Below, one piece after another: positions 39,411 through 48,809 of a stretch of DNA of 64,000 bases. Position 1 is the first letter of the stretch, and every line of letters begins with the position of its first letter. Both the position numbers and the translations under genes were made by a program. Below the pieces are notes generated by a model, which saw only the letters and a list, made by a program, of their open reading frames with translations, was not told the DNA's origin and made no database searches. This DNA is from Chaetoceros tenuissimus (taxonomy: Eukaryota > Bacillariophyta > Thalassiosirophyceae > Chaetocerotales > Chaetocerotaceae). Location of the stretch: positions 2,232,001 through 2,296,000 of the forward strand of contig BLLK01000038.1 of NCBI GenBank assembly GCA_021927905.1, written 5' to 3'.

Positions 39411-40067
39411 ATGTGTGATGATGTGAAAAGAGAAAAGATGGAAACACTTTCTCTCAACAACAAGCTTTGCTGTAACGATACTATACTATCTCACTGTTTC
39501 AGAATGACCAACGATTCTTTATCTCCATCCTCTTCATCCAATATGAATGTGCCACCAAAAGAATTACCCATCCGAATGATATCCACAGTCATCAAGGGAT
39601 TTGGAAGAGGTTCCAAAGAATTAGGAATTCCAACTGCAAATCTATGTCCACAAAATCTTATTAGTACAACTTCCTTTCAAAATTTACCAACAGGGATATA
39701 CTTTGGATTTGCAAACATTCAAAATAAAGTGTACAAAGCTGCGATATCCATTGGATACAATCCAACCTATGACAATGAACATAAAACTATCGAACCGCAT
39801 TTGATTGCTCAACAAGATTCTCCAACTAGGTTTAGTAGTAAATGTGGTGAAACGCTTTTGGAAGATTTATATGATGAAAAGATTAAATTGAGTATTGTAG
39901 GTTATCTTAGACCTGAATTGCCTTTTGAAGGGATTGATAAATTGATTGAAGCTATTAAACATGATATTGTACAGGCGGAACAAAAGTGTGATGTTGTAGA
40001 TGAGGAATTGGGTATGTTGGTGAATAAAGAAAAGGCTTGGGTTGAGTCTGATGGAATTGATTTATAA
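39411..40067 (+). CDS. Riboflavin kinase
   Basis: 218 residues. ATP + riboflavin to FMN + ADP (EC 2.7.1.26). The flavokinase fold signature is clear: VIKGFGRGSKELGIPTANL at 60-78 with the PTAN nucleotide/Mg loop at 74-77, LPTGIYFGFA at 92-101, SIGYNPTYDNEHKTIEPHL at 113-131 with the expected catalytic Glu128, and YDEKIKLSIVGYLRPELPF. No FAD synthetase or HAD domain is attached, as in fungal and animal monofunctional enzymes. Residues 1-50 are not conserved; Met32 (39504) is an alternative start. No plastid signal, so probably cytosolic. Confidence 0.92.
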   Translation: MCDDVKREKMETLSLNNKLCCNDTILSHCFRMTNDSLSPSSSSNMNVPPKELPIRMISTVIKGFGRGSKELGIPTANLCPQNLISTTSFQNLPTGIYFGFANIQNKVYKAAISIGYNPTYDNEHKTIEPHLIAQQDSPTRFSSKCGETLLEDLYDEKIKLSIVGYLRPELPFEGIDKLIEAIKHDIVQAEQKCDVVDEELGMLVNKEKAWVESDGIDL

Positions 40068-40110
40068 GATCTTTAAAAGTATTTTTATGAATTTTTTGAT
40101 TCCCCGCATC

Positions 40111-42290
40111 TTATTCGGACCGTGCGTTGTCATCATTCTCATTCTTCATTGAAACTTCATCTTCCAACCGAGCGTCAGTAATATTATGATTGCTGTCTTG
40201 AGTATGTACGAAACTTTCATCTCCGATTGCACTTGCCTGTTTATGAGTATCAATTTCATCGTGAATTGACCCCAAGGGAAAAGACTTGTAACTACTGTCG
40301 ATATCGATACTGTCATCAATGTCAGACTTTATTTCCGAGTCATGTTGCTCTTCTTCGCATCCTTCTCTATATTTCAATCTCGCTTCCATCTCTTCTTTTC
40401 CCAGTTTATCTAAAGCAGTCATTGATGTACATCTCTTCTTGTTGAACTCATTCTCGACAATATTTTCTGGTTTCTTTGGCAGATTGATGTCATTCATAAA
40501 AGTTACAATTCGTTGAGATCGTTGCGATCGTAACGATGTCATGGACCTTACTTCTAGTACTTCTTTCTTTTCTTCTTCTCTTTGAGACGTATCAAGCGTC
40601 TCCTTTACTTTGTACGCAGTCGGCATCGTTCCTCTTCTTTGCATATAATCTTTGCGGACGAGTTCTTGTCTTCGAAGTCGTTCAGCTTCTGGTAATCTAG
40701 GAGCATCAATGCCAGTTTCATCAATTACTGTGTATTCTTGGTTCTGACCGCCTGCAGTATCATTGTCTCCACCAGCCTTGAAAACAATGAGAAATGCTTT
40801 GATCCAAGAGTATTCTGGATTTCTCTGTCGCAGAGATTTAACATGTGGTCTAGAATATACCATTATTAAGAAGAATCCCTGCAGAGGCATCAATGAAGTA
40901 ATCGGAATAAACAAAAGAACCGGGACATTGTCATAGGTTGGAGCAGAAGAATACGCACGAAGTGTAATGAATGGAAACAGGTAACAGATCAAGAATGTGC
41001 TTAGCAACAATAAGCACTGTTTTGTCGTGGCCTTGACTTCATCTTCTTGTTCATTGTTGCTTTCTTGGCTCCTGACAGAGTCTTTGTTGCTGGCAACACT
41101 GCTCCTTCTTAAAGATGCACGTGAAGAAACTACTTCCTCACCAGAAAATTTCAAAGATGATGATGATAAGATGATTGGTTCACTTTTTGCCATGGATGTC
41201 TCCTCTCGAATCATTTGTCGAACTCGTCGAGCATCGAATGCCAATGGATCGTTACAATTCCCAGATCTCGATACAGATTTTCTTCTTGGCTCAAAAGATT
41301 GGCTTTCGATATCACGAGTACCATTTCTGCCTGTAATACTTTTGCTTTGATCTTGCAAGTATGTAGTGTTAATGAGATCCTTTTTTCTGTTCGCAAAGAG
41401 ACCGCAACAATGAGAAGAATTTGTACCATTCTCTCGCAATCTCCATTTGTCAGCTTTCCTCTTTCTTGTAATAACAGTAGCAATCACCAATGACATATTC
41501 ACCACAAGAATGATGATGATAAGAATCAATGGTATGGATACAAAAGCTTGAAAATATCGAAAGAAATTGGCACCTCGTTCACACTCGATACCTGGATCAT
41601 TGGTGCATTCTATAGGGTGAGGACCTATTCGACAGGTAGCAACGATTCGATTAAAGCTTTTTGTGGAAAGAAGCGTAAAACATGCGACGAAAGGAAATAT
41701 GTTGGAAACAATATGGCATGCCGCTTCATATTTTCTGGAGACAAAATCTGTATCTTTTAAGTTGAACTTGATGACTGCAACGTAATAGAAACTTAGGGCT
41801 CCAAGATACGAGCATGCTCCAAGATGACCTAGCACTCTCATGAATCTATGAAAGCCAAAATGATTATTCATTAGAATGAGTGATCAAAATAGCAACGGGC
41901 CAATAAATGAATATAGAGCGATCAAACACTAAAGGCAGCAGCAGCCAACCAGTAGTCACAACCAACCTCCTGCCAAGAAATACTAGCTAGTTTCTACGCT
42001 ATTATTGATGCTGACCTTACTTACCCTTGCATGTTACATGTTGCAATGTTTCCTCTAGCATAAGGCGCTTCACCCTTAGGAACAACGAAAACTGATAATA
42101 TATCAGAAAAAGCTGTGATCATGATGTACACGCAATGACCAAATATAATGCGTCTGATTGCACATCTCAGTTTAATCTTTGAGTAGAAAAGGGTAGATGC
42201 GATGAGAGCTCCACAGGACAGAAATGTTATCGACCCCGATATCATCGGGGCAGCTATCAGTGCTTTGAATTCTCTTTCGGAATATTCCAT
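40111..42290 (-). CDS. Seven-transmembrane G-protein-coupled-receptor-like protein, copy 1
   Basis: Exon 1 is 42290-42025 and exon 2 is 41845-40111. The 179-bp intron (41846-42024, GTAAGT...CATAG) joins NMQ-G-FMRVLGHLGAC, giving 666 residues. I chose Met at 42290 because helix 1 then starts at about residue 12, as in copy 2; an upstream ATG at 42380 adds 30 residues. Seven hydrophobic helices: IAAPMISGSITFLSCGALIA, RIIFGHCVYIMITAFSDILS, LGACSYLGALSFYYVAVI, IVSNIFPFVACFTLL, VSIPLILIIIILVVNMSLVI, LLLLSTFLICYLFPFITLRA, LFIPITSLMPLQGFFLIMVY. A Cys before helix 3 and R-P after helix 7 (YSRPHV) are kept in both copies. Long third loop and very long acidic tail. Ligand unknown. Confidence 0.82.
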
Positions 42291-42380
42291 TCTTGTATTA
42301 TTATATGAATGATGAGTACTTTGAAGAATGTATTGCTTGCTTGTAAACGAGATGGAATGTACATGATTGGTGTTAGTCAT

Positions 42381-42898
42381 GACGTAGTAAGGCTTCCTGC
42401 TTTTTTGGAAGCCATCCCATTCGAATGTTAGTAGGAAGCTCGCTTTGAACTATTTTCCTTGGTTCTCATAGCTTCCTGTCATGTTACTAATCGACCTACC
42501 GGATCTAGTTAACAAAATTAAAGTACGTCACTGTATTCAATGTGTCATTGAAGACTTTAATATCCGATTCAATACCGCATCTGCCCCTTAAACATTGTCT
42601 CGACCTGATATGTCATTGAAATTACGAAGTTACCTACACTCCTATCTTGTATCTGAACCTGCTTGTAATGTACCACTACATTTGCATCCATTTTTTAAGC
42701 TGTTATGTACTTGCAACTTATATGGATTAAGAAATACTCTTGTTCTCGATTACTTCTACTATTTTTAAAAAGCAATCCAAATTGAAAATGGAATATCGAT
42801 ATCTATCATCAACTAAGCTTCAATTACGCCCTGCTAGTACTGAATTAGTTCTAATGGCACTGCTAATACGTACTGAATAAGTTTCCTTGAAATAAAAA
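42381..42898. other. Intergenic with small hairpin
   Basis: Contains GGCTTCC (42391-42397) and GGAAGCC (42407-42413), a 7-bp stem. AT-rich elsewhere. No gene seen. Confidence 0.4.
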
Positions 42899-43618
42899 TT
42901 AATCGTCGGTGTTATCTACAACAGGAGAAATATCTCGATCAAACAAGGCAGCTTGGCCAATATAAATATCATTTTCGTCATAACAATTCCATACACAGCA
43001 TTCATACAATCGAATGAATTTCCCATCACCTCTAATACGATATCCTCGATAGTCTCCATCTACAAATCCAAAATCAGTAACATTCTGCATAAGTTCAATC
43101 CTCAAAGCTTCATCTTGTGACTTTGAAATGACACATTCTGTACTAGGCATCGCACAATGCTCATCCCAACTCCTTGCAAATGCATTTAAACAAGCAACGT
43201 TTCCAAAATTATAGATTGGAGATTCTTGTGTCCCATGTGAAATCAACACGTAACGTTCATTTTGACAAATTGCATTGTATATGTTTTCATCAGTAGAACC
43301 TATTGATGCTCTGTCTATATTCATTCGTTCGTATATTCCTTTTCCAGTAAGTTTTGTCAAGGATGCGTCTAGATATTTGACATGTGTAATCATATCTCTT
43401 CCATCACACGTGATGCCATCTTCTAATTTTGGTATCTCAAATATACTTTCATATTTAGTACTGGTCATTTTTAGACTTTGTATTGTGTTTCTATTCTGGT
43501 ATTTACGTCTTGTTCTTGCACTCGTTGAAAGAAATGCATCGGCTGTCAATGTGATGAATAAAAAAAGGGAAGCAAATTGTAGTATCGAAATAATTGTAGA
43601 CCTCATGGTAATGGACAT
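42899..43618 (-). CDS. Plastid-targeted MEKHLA-domain protein
   Basis: 239 residues. The N-terminus (about 6-28) is a hydrophobic signal peptide ending TADA|F at 25-29, then basic STSARTRRKYQNR, which is the diatom bipartite plastid signal with an ASAF-like motif. Residues about 120-228 form a MEKHLA domain (PF08670): YVLISHGTQESPIYNFGNVA, FARSWDEHCAMPS, FVDGDYRGYRIRGDGKF, CVWNCYDENDIYIGQAALF. MEKHLA is a PAS-related module also found at the C-terminus of plant HD-ZIP III factors and as stand-alone bacterial/plastid proteins; the ligand is unknown. ATG at 43618 or at 43606 (Met5) both preserve the signal peptide. Confidence 0.85.
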   Translation of the reverse strand: MSITMRSTIISILQFASLFLFITLTADAFLSTSARTRRKYQNRNTIQSLKMTSTKYESIFEIPKLEDGITCDGRDMITHVKYLDASLTKLTGKGIYERMNIDRASIGSTDENIYNAICQNERYVLISHGTQESPIYNFGNVACLNAFARSWDEHCAMPSTECVISKSQDEALRIELMQNVTDFGFVDGDYRGYRIRGDGKFIRLYECCVWNCYDENDIYIGQAALFDRDISPVVDNTDD

Positions 43619-44049
43619 TGCTTCAACTTTGAAACTTGTACAATTAAATATATTCTATACTTGTTCTAGCAGTAAAGGAATAAGTTTCCAAACTCGTTAT
43701 TGACTGACTAGTTTACTACACTATATTGATTGAAATAAAGATATGAAAGGATGTACATGTGAGAGAAACGAGAAAATGATTGATGGCAAAGATAATAAAA
43801 AAGAAAAAGAAGAAAAGGGAAGAAAATAATTTTTACAAGACTCGAAACTATTCCAATCTAAAATAGTGGGAACCAAAGCCAAATTTTGTTTTGGCGAGTG
43901 CATGCAGACGATGGCCGCAATAAGTACCAGCGACCCAGCGATCTTCTTTTCAAATTGTTCTTTTTCTTGTTTCACTCTTTATTGCAGTCTCTTCTTGCAT
44001 CTGCAACAACTAAGTTACATTGCATCAGCTATTCTCTATTTACACAAGT
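43619..44049. promoter_or_regulatory. Divergent promoter region, MEKHLA / acidic membrane protein
   Basis: 431 bp between divergent starts. Short frames inside lack features. No specific site identified. Confidence 0.35.
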
Positions 44050-44562
44050 ATGAGATTTTGTACAGCTTTTGTTGCAGCCTTGCTTCTTTTGGCAACTGTT
44101 TGTTCAGCACAAAACACATCACAGGAGCAGAAAAAGAAGGATGTATCGCTAATCACACGAATTCTTGATTTGAAATGGAAAGATGCAGAAACTACAGATA
44201 GATGGATTACTGTTAAAAAAGCAAGAGTGAGAGGAAATAGACGTAGGCTTGAGGAAGAGGAGTCACAAAGCATGGAAGGAGATGCATCTGTAGATAATGT
44301 TGAGAACGAAGAAGAGACTGAAGAAGAAGAAATAGTAGAAGAGCAAGAGACTGACGAAGTCCATGATAATGAATATCAATTTACTGGAAGTGCAGCTCGA
44401 CGAGATCCTGGTGGTTCTTGGGCCATGAGCGTGTTAGGATTCGGAGTTGCTTGTATGGCATATGGTGGATTGGTCGTTCTTACTAAAAAGAGATTCCAAT
44501 CTAAATCTTTATCTGAGGATTTGATGCAGCAAGGTGATGCTAACGCTGGCGTTCTTGTATAA
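44050..44562 (+). CDS. Small acidic type I membrane protein
   Basis: 170 residues from the ATG at 44050, which gives a proper signal peptide (MRFCTAFVAALLLLATVCSA); an upstream in-frame ATG at 44020 adds ten residues. The lumenal part has a basic stretch ending RRRL (an R-x-L motif), then a run of Glu/Asp (EEEESQ, EEETEEEEIVEEQE). One membrane helix near the C-terminus (WAMSVLGFGVACMAYGGLVV) is followed by KKR and a short tail. No family recognised. The acidic ectodomain could bind calcium or basic proteins such as polyamine-rich wall components (speculative). Confidence 0.75.
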   Translation: MRFCTAFVAALLLLATVCSAQNTSQEQKKKDVSLITRILDLKWKDAETTDRWITVKKARVRGNRRRLEEEESQSMEGDASVDNVENEEETEEEEIVEEQETDEVHDNEYQFTGSAARRDPGGSWAMSVLGFGVACMAYGGLVVLTKKRFQSKSLSEDLMQQGDANAGVLV

Positions 44563-44742
44563 GCACATGGAATTCAATCCGTTTCATGTAGGATAAAAAG
44601 ATGAAGCGGTTGCTATTCAGAATACATTCAAACATTGTTTTCCAAGGTACATGATTCATATACAGAAAAAGAATACTCAAAATATATGAGAGTAAGAATA
44701 TACAAAAAACACTAAAATTATTCGCAATTTATTAGGTATACC

Positions 44743-45645
44743 TCATGTTCCACGCATACAAACAAGTTTCGATCCTATAAACCCTGTGATTACGTTTCCA
44801 GTAGCAATTTCACCTAACATTGAGGAAGGTGGTCTTTCTGTTACTTCAAACCCAAATTGTCTATACCAGTCTATTGTGGAATCTAAAGTCAAAAGATATA
44901 CATCTTTCCTTTTACGTTCCATAGTTGTATGTTTTGCCATCACCCTTCTGACTAATTCACTACCAATACCCAATTTTCTCATTTCAGGTTTTACATAAAC
45001 AGAAGCTAACTCCCAAATGGCACTTCTACCCCTTTGCAATTCTTTATTCATTTGTTCCATTCGTTGTATTCTCTTTTCATTTCTAGCCTGACTCTTTTGT
45101 GCATATTCTCTATACTCTTTTGTCCAAGGCAATGAAGCAAAGCCTACTGGAAAATCAGTTTCATCTGCTTCAAATTCTTCCCATATCTCCTCATTTACTT
45201 CTTCTTCTATAGATCCACTACCTGGCAGTGCATCATACTCATTTTTATTTACAAGTCTCGTACCTATCGGACGCAATTGTGCCCATCCATAGAGTTTATT
45301 GTCATTCTTTGGATCTACTGCGACTATGAAACGATCAGCATGGATGCTCAATGGATTCATGAGATTTTGGGCCATTGTCAATTGAATCTGCAACTCGTCT
45401 TTTTTACTTCCAGGTCGAAATTTTATACCTTCTGTTTCTATACTTGTATTCAGTGATGCAGCTTGTCTAGTAGTTGTTTTAGATTGTTCAACATGATGCG
45501 AGAAAGATATCTTTTGGCGATGTATTCTTTCATGGATTCTTTGTATCTTTTTTCCTAAGTGAGGCCTCGAGCTAAAAGCCGCACAAGATACACACAACAG
45601 AGCTAAAATGAAGACTTGGATTGTTGCCATTATTTTCATTTGCAA
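44743..45645 (-). CDS. GNAT-family N-acetyltransferase, probably plastid
   Basis: 300 residues. The N-terminal hydrophobic segment (about 7-23) ends C-A-A|F-S-S (F24), a signal peptide plus ASAF-like motif suggesting plastid import. The C-terminal GNAT domain contains WELASVYVKPEMRKLGIGSE (the R-x-x-G-I-G acetyl-CoA pyrophosphate loop), VYLLTLDSTIDWYRQFGFEV (motif B), and upstream strands with LYGWAQLRPIG. GNAT enzymes transfer acetyl from acetyl-CoA to amines; plastid GNATs acetylate protein N-termini and lysines, a possible role here. Substrate unknown. Alternative starts Met3 and Met6 keep the signal. Confidence 0.83.
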   Translation of the reverse strand: MQMKIMATIQVFILALLCVSCAAFSSRPHLGKKIQRIHERIHRQKISFSHHVEQSKTTTRQAASLNTSIETEGIKFRPGSKKDELQIQLTMAQNLMNPLSIHADRFIVAVDPKNDNKLYGWAQLRPIGTRLVNKNEYDALPGSGSIEEEVNEEIWEEFEADETDFPVGFASLPWTKEYREYAQKSQARNEKRIQRMEQMNKELQRGRSAIWELASVYVKPEMRKLGIGSELVRRVMAKHTTMERKRKDVYLLTLDSTIDWYRQFGFEVTERPPSSMLGEIATGNVITGFIGSKLVCMRGT

Positions 45646-45955
45646 TTTGTGTTTGTACTATCAGAGTGAGATGGAGGAATGAGGAACAGTGCAAATAGAA
45701 GTGACGCAGAGTGTTTTACGTTTTCACAGTGAAACTCATGCTCGGTCGGACATTGGTCGGTTTCGTGCAAGTCGGTTAAGGAAGATTTTTGTTGACAACA
45801 AACACAATGACCAATGACACGATGACAACAAATAGTTACTTCTTTTGATGGACCGATTACGCACGATCAAAATTCAAAATACCTTTGAGTTTGCACGATT
45901 GATAAAAATGTAAACATTTATAAATTAATGACTGCTGCGCGATAGCTTGTTTTCC
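45646..45955. promoter_or_regulatory. Divergent promoter region, GNAT / PD-(D/E)XK gene
   Basis: 310 bp. No distinct motif beyond AT-rich sequence. Confidence 0.3.
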
Positions 45956-46300
45956 ATGAACGAGCTTCTTTTGCAGCGAAAGCTTATCAGAAATGTCCAT
46001 AAGCTTTTTCCATACACTGTTTTGTATGCTCAAGAATGGGAGGTGTATCCTGGGTATTCACATTTGGGAAAGGGAGATTTAGTTTTTAAGCGACCTCAAT
46101 TTAATGAGTTCTTGGTGGTGGAGACAAAGTACCTCACAACAAATTGTGGTAAAACTGCTCAAAACAGAAGAAGAATGGGAAGAAAGAAGGTTGTGGAACA
46201 AGCTTTGCGATATGGCAGAGATTTCAAAAGGTTGCATCCAAATGTAAAGGTCGAAATCGCCACGTACACAAATATGGATGGACTCCAAAAGCTGCGTTAG
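45956..46300 (+). CDS. Minimal PD-(D/E)XK nuclease-like protein
   Basis: 114 residues from ATG 45956. The core is G-K-G-D-L-V-F ... FLVVETKYL, matching the D-x(n)-E-x-K active-site arrangement of the PD-(D/E)XK phosphodiesterase superfamily (Asp in GDLVF; Glu and Lys in VETK). It continues with TAQNRRRMGRKKVVEQALRY, a basic helix also seen in plant proteins of similar size with G-D-L-V-F and V-E-V-K motifs, and ends with VEIATYTN. The catalytic triad appears intact, so metal-dependent nuclease activity is plausible. No targeting signal. The function of these eukaryotic mini-nucleases is not known to me. Confidence 0.7.
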   Translation: MNELLLQRKLIRNVHKLFPYTVLYAQEWEVYPGYSHLGKGDLVFKRPQFNEFLVVETKYLTTNCGKTAQNRRRMGRKKVVEQALRYGRDFKRLHPNVKVEIATYTNMDGLQKLR

Positions 46301-46406
46301 GAGATAAATCCTTGAACATTCATCAAGTTACACTAGGATTTAGTTTGGTCGTAAGGTTCTAATTGAAGAATAATTGAAACATGATAGGCATTTAATTTAA
46401 CTTTCG

Positions 46407-48533
46407 TTATGGTTCTTTACCTATTATTTTCAAATAAGAGTCTAAACCTCCCTCCAAACGACGTAGTTTACCATCGGTCTCTGTCAAGACATAGCATGTT
46501 CCTTCCAACATTTGGATCAGATGTACGTCGTGGCTGACCATCACTGTAGTACCATTCCATTTCTGAATACCGTAAACCAAAGCCTCCACACTCTCTGGAT
46601 CAAGATGCGTCGTTGGTTCATCAAATACTAGAACATGCGGATCTTGAAGCATAATCATTGCTAGACATAATCGACATCGTTCACCTCCACTCAGAAATTG
46701 AATGTATGTCGAAGCTTGTTGTGGTGATAATCCAAAGTCAGTCAGTGTGCCTCTGATATCTTGCTCTGTCTTTTTCGGATACATTTGCGACAATAGAGCT
46801 ATAGAACACGTATTGGATCCGTATTTATTGACTCCATCAGTAATGAGTTCATCAGCCTTGTGTTGTGAAAAGAATGCAATGGTGGCATTGTGTGCAGTAT
46901 GCACTTCACCTTCCAAAGGTTTTATTTCTTTGCATAAGATTTTCAATAATGTAGTTTTACCTGTCCCATTTTCTCCAAGAATACATACCGTAGAATGCTC
47001 TTCAACAGACAGGTCTATGGAATCAAAAAGGAATCCTGGCTTCTTTGCAAATGGCGATCTTTCAGCGATGATAGTGCTATCAGTACTCTCGATATCATAG
47101 CCATGTCCAATATCAATGGCTTGAATCAATGGTTCACCCCATGTACAATTTGTATCCTTGAATGAAAACTGTACAGCTTTGTCGGGTACAGGTGAGATCT
47201 TTTGCGTTTGTTGAACCAAAGCCTTGTATCCCAACTTTTTACGTGTAGACGCATCTAAAGAATTGATAGATCCTAACTTCATTCCAGTCTTTGCATCTTG
47301 TACTGTCAGTCTATGTCCATGTTCATCCTTTTCAATTCCATGTCGTTCCAATTTCTTTTTGCGACTATTAATGCTTTTGTTCAATTTCTTTTTCCCTTCA
47401 CGACTTGCGGAGCTTGATTTCTTTTTCAAGTTATCTATTGTTTTCATCATGACATCTCGTTGTTTATCCAATGTCTGCTGCTGCCTAGTCTTGTGCAAAT
47501 CATGCTGTTCCTTGGCAATAAGGTAGTCCACGTAGTTACCTCGGTAATATGTGAGCGTTTGGTTTGCAAAGTGAATCACATCTGTGGCGACACAGTTGAT
47601 GAGGTTGATATCGTGAGAAACGAGTACTACCGTTGTTTCTTGCTGTTGCATTGTAGAAATGAGTCCACGAAGTTGAATAATTCCCTTCATATCCAAATGA
47701 TTTGTCGGCTCATCAAGCAGGAGTAGATCCAAGTCACAAAATAAACTACATGCCAGTAGAACCTTTTTGCGTTGTCCACCACTCATTGCTTTCATAGACT
47801 TGCTTTGCATATCTTTTGGGATCCCAAAGTATTCTAGTACTTGCTCCGCCTTGTAACGAATATCACTATCCAAGTCATTACCTCCGTCTTGCTGCATGGA
47901 ATCTTCCAATTTGGAAATCTCTGCACATATGTTTTCCATCTTTTCTACGTTCTCCTCACCATGTTGAGGACATTCTAAATCTAAAGCCTCCATTTCTTCC
48001 TCAAGAGATTCAATTCTACGTTGCAAAGCTTCGTCGGAATCCTGTAAATTCTGTTTGGTACATCCAATCACCACTTCAATAGGCAATTCATTGTCCATTT
48101 CAAAGACTTCTTGAGGCACATGCATCATTTTCAAATGAAGAGAAGTAAACCCCGGTATCTTTTTCTCAGCCATTCGTCTCAGCAGAGTACTTTTTCCACA
48201 ACCATTCCTCCCAATCATTGCATAAACTTTTCCCGAGAGCAACTTCAAAGTAGCACCCGACAGCAAAGTTTTCGAGCCAACCGCACCACTATTTGCATCT
48301 GATACATATTCTAAATTGACATCATCTACAATGACATCTTTGGGTTGTATAGTTCTTCTTGAAATACCACGACCGCCTTTGCCTTTTCCTCCCCAAATCA
48401 AAGATTGCTGTTTGAAGCTTGATTCTTGAGATATGGAATCTAATGCGTCTTCCCATTGAGATGCGAGGGAATCAGATGCATCGATTGCATTCATTTGAGA
48501 TGAAATCACTTGTTCATGTGTGTTGCTGCTCAT
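46407..48533 (-). CDS. ABC-F family ATPase (GCN20/ABCF3-like)
   Basis: 708 residues, no membrane segments. Two ABC cassettes. First: Walker A GRNGCGKS at 108-115, signature MSGGQRKKV, Walker B LLLLDEPTNHLD. Second: Walker A GENGTGKT at about 525, signature LSGGERCRL, Walker B VLVFDEPTTHLD. The linker is lysine-rich and helical (TIDNLKKKSSSASREGKKKL), as in ABC-F proteins. These bind ribosomes and act in translation, ribosome rescue or stress signalling. The N-terminal 60 residues (GGKGKGGRG) are species-specific. Single exon. Confidence 0.9.
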   Translation of the reverse strand: MSSNTHEQVISSQMNAIDASDSLASQWEDALDSISQESSFKQQSLIWGGKGKGGRGISRRTIQPKDVIVDDVNLEYVSDANSGAVGSKTLLSGATLKLLSGKVYAMIGRNGCGKSTLLRRMAEKKIPGFTSLHLKMMHVPQEVFEMDNELPIEVVIGCTKQNLQDSDEALQRRIESLEEEMEALDLECPQHGEENVEKMENICAEISKLEDSMQQDGGNDLDSDIRYKAEQVLEYFGIPKDMQSKSMKAMSGGQRKKVLLACSLFCDLDLLLLDEPTNHLDMKGIIQLRGLISTMQQQETTVVLVSHDINLINCVATDVIHFANQTLTYYRGNYVDYLIAKEQHDLHKTRQQQTLDKQRDVMMKTIDNLKKKSSSASREGKKKLNKSINSRKKKLERHGIEKDEHGHRLTVQDAKTGMKLGSINSLDASTRKKLGYKALVQQTQKISPVPDKAVQFSFKDTNCTWGEPLIQAIDIGHGYDIESTDSTIIAERSPFAKKPGFLFDSIDLSVEEHSTVCILGENGTGKTTLLKILCKEIKPLEGEVHTAHNATIAFFSQHKADELITDGVNKYGSNTCSIALLSQMYPKKTEQDIRGTLTDFGLSPQQASTYIQFLSGGERCRLCLAMIMLQDPHVLVFDEPTTHLDPESVEALVYGIQKWNGTTVMVSHDVHLIQMLEGTCYVLTETDGKLRRLEGGLDSYLKIIGKEP

Positions 48534-48809
48534 GTCTGAAAACTATGATTCTTTATATGAATATGTTATGATTGCTTATTGTATGATGTTTGTGATGTGA
48601 TTCCGAGATAGAGAAGAGAAGGGAGATGAATGAGAGGGTGTGAGAAAATCAGTTTCTTAACGGATTCTCTGCCTTTCACTTTTCTAATTGAAGCAACAAA
48701 GACAAAAAAGAAAATTTCGAAATATCCAATTGTGATTGACTTTTTGCTTCACCAGTTTTCAATTTATTTCAAGAAGCATTCTAAAAATTGTTTTTAAACT
48801 ATTTATTAA

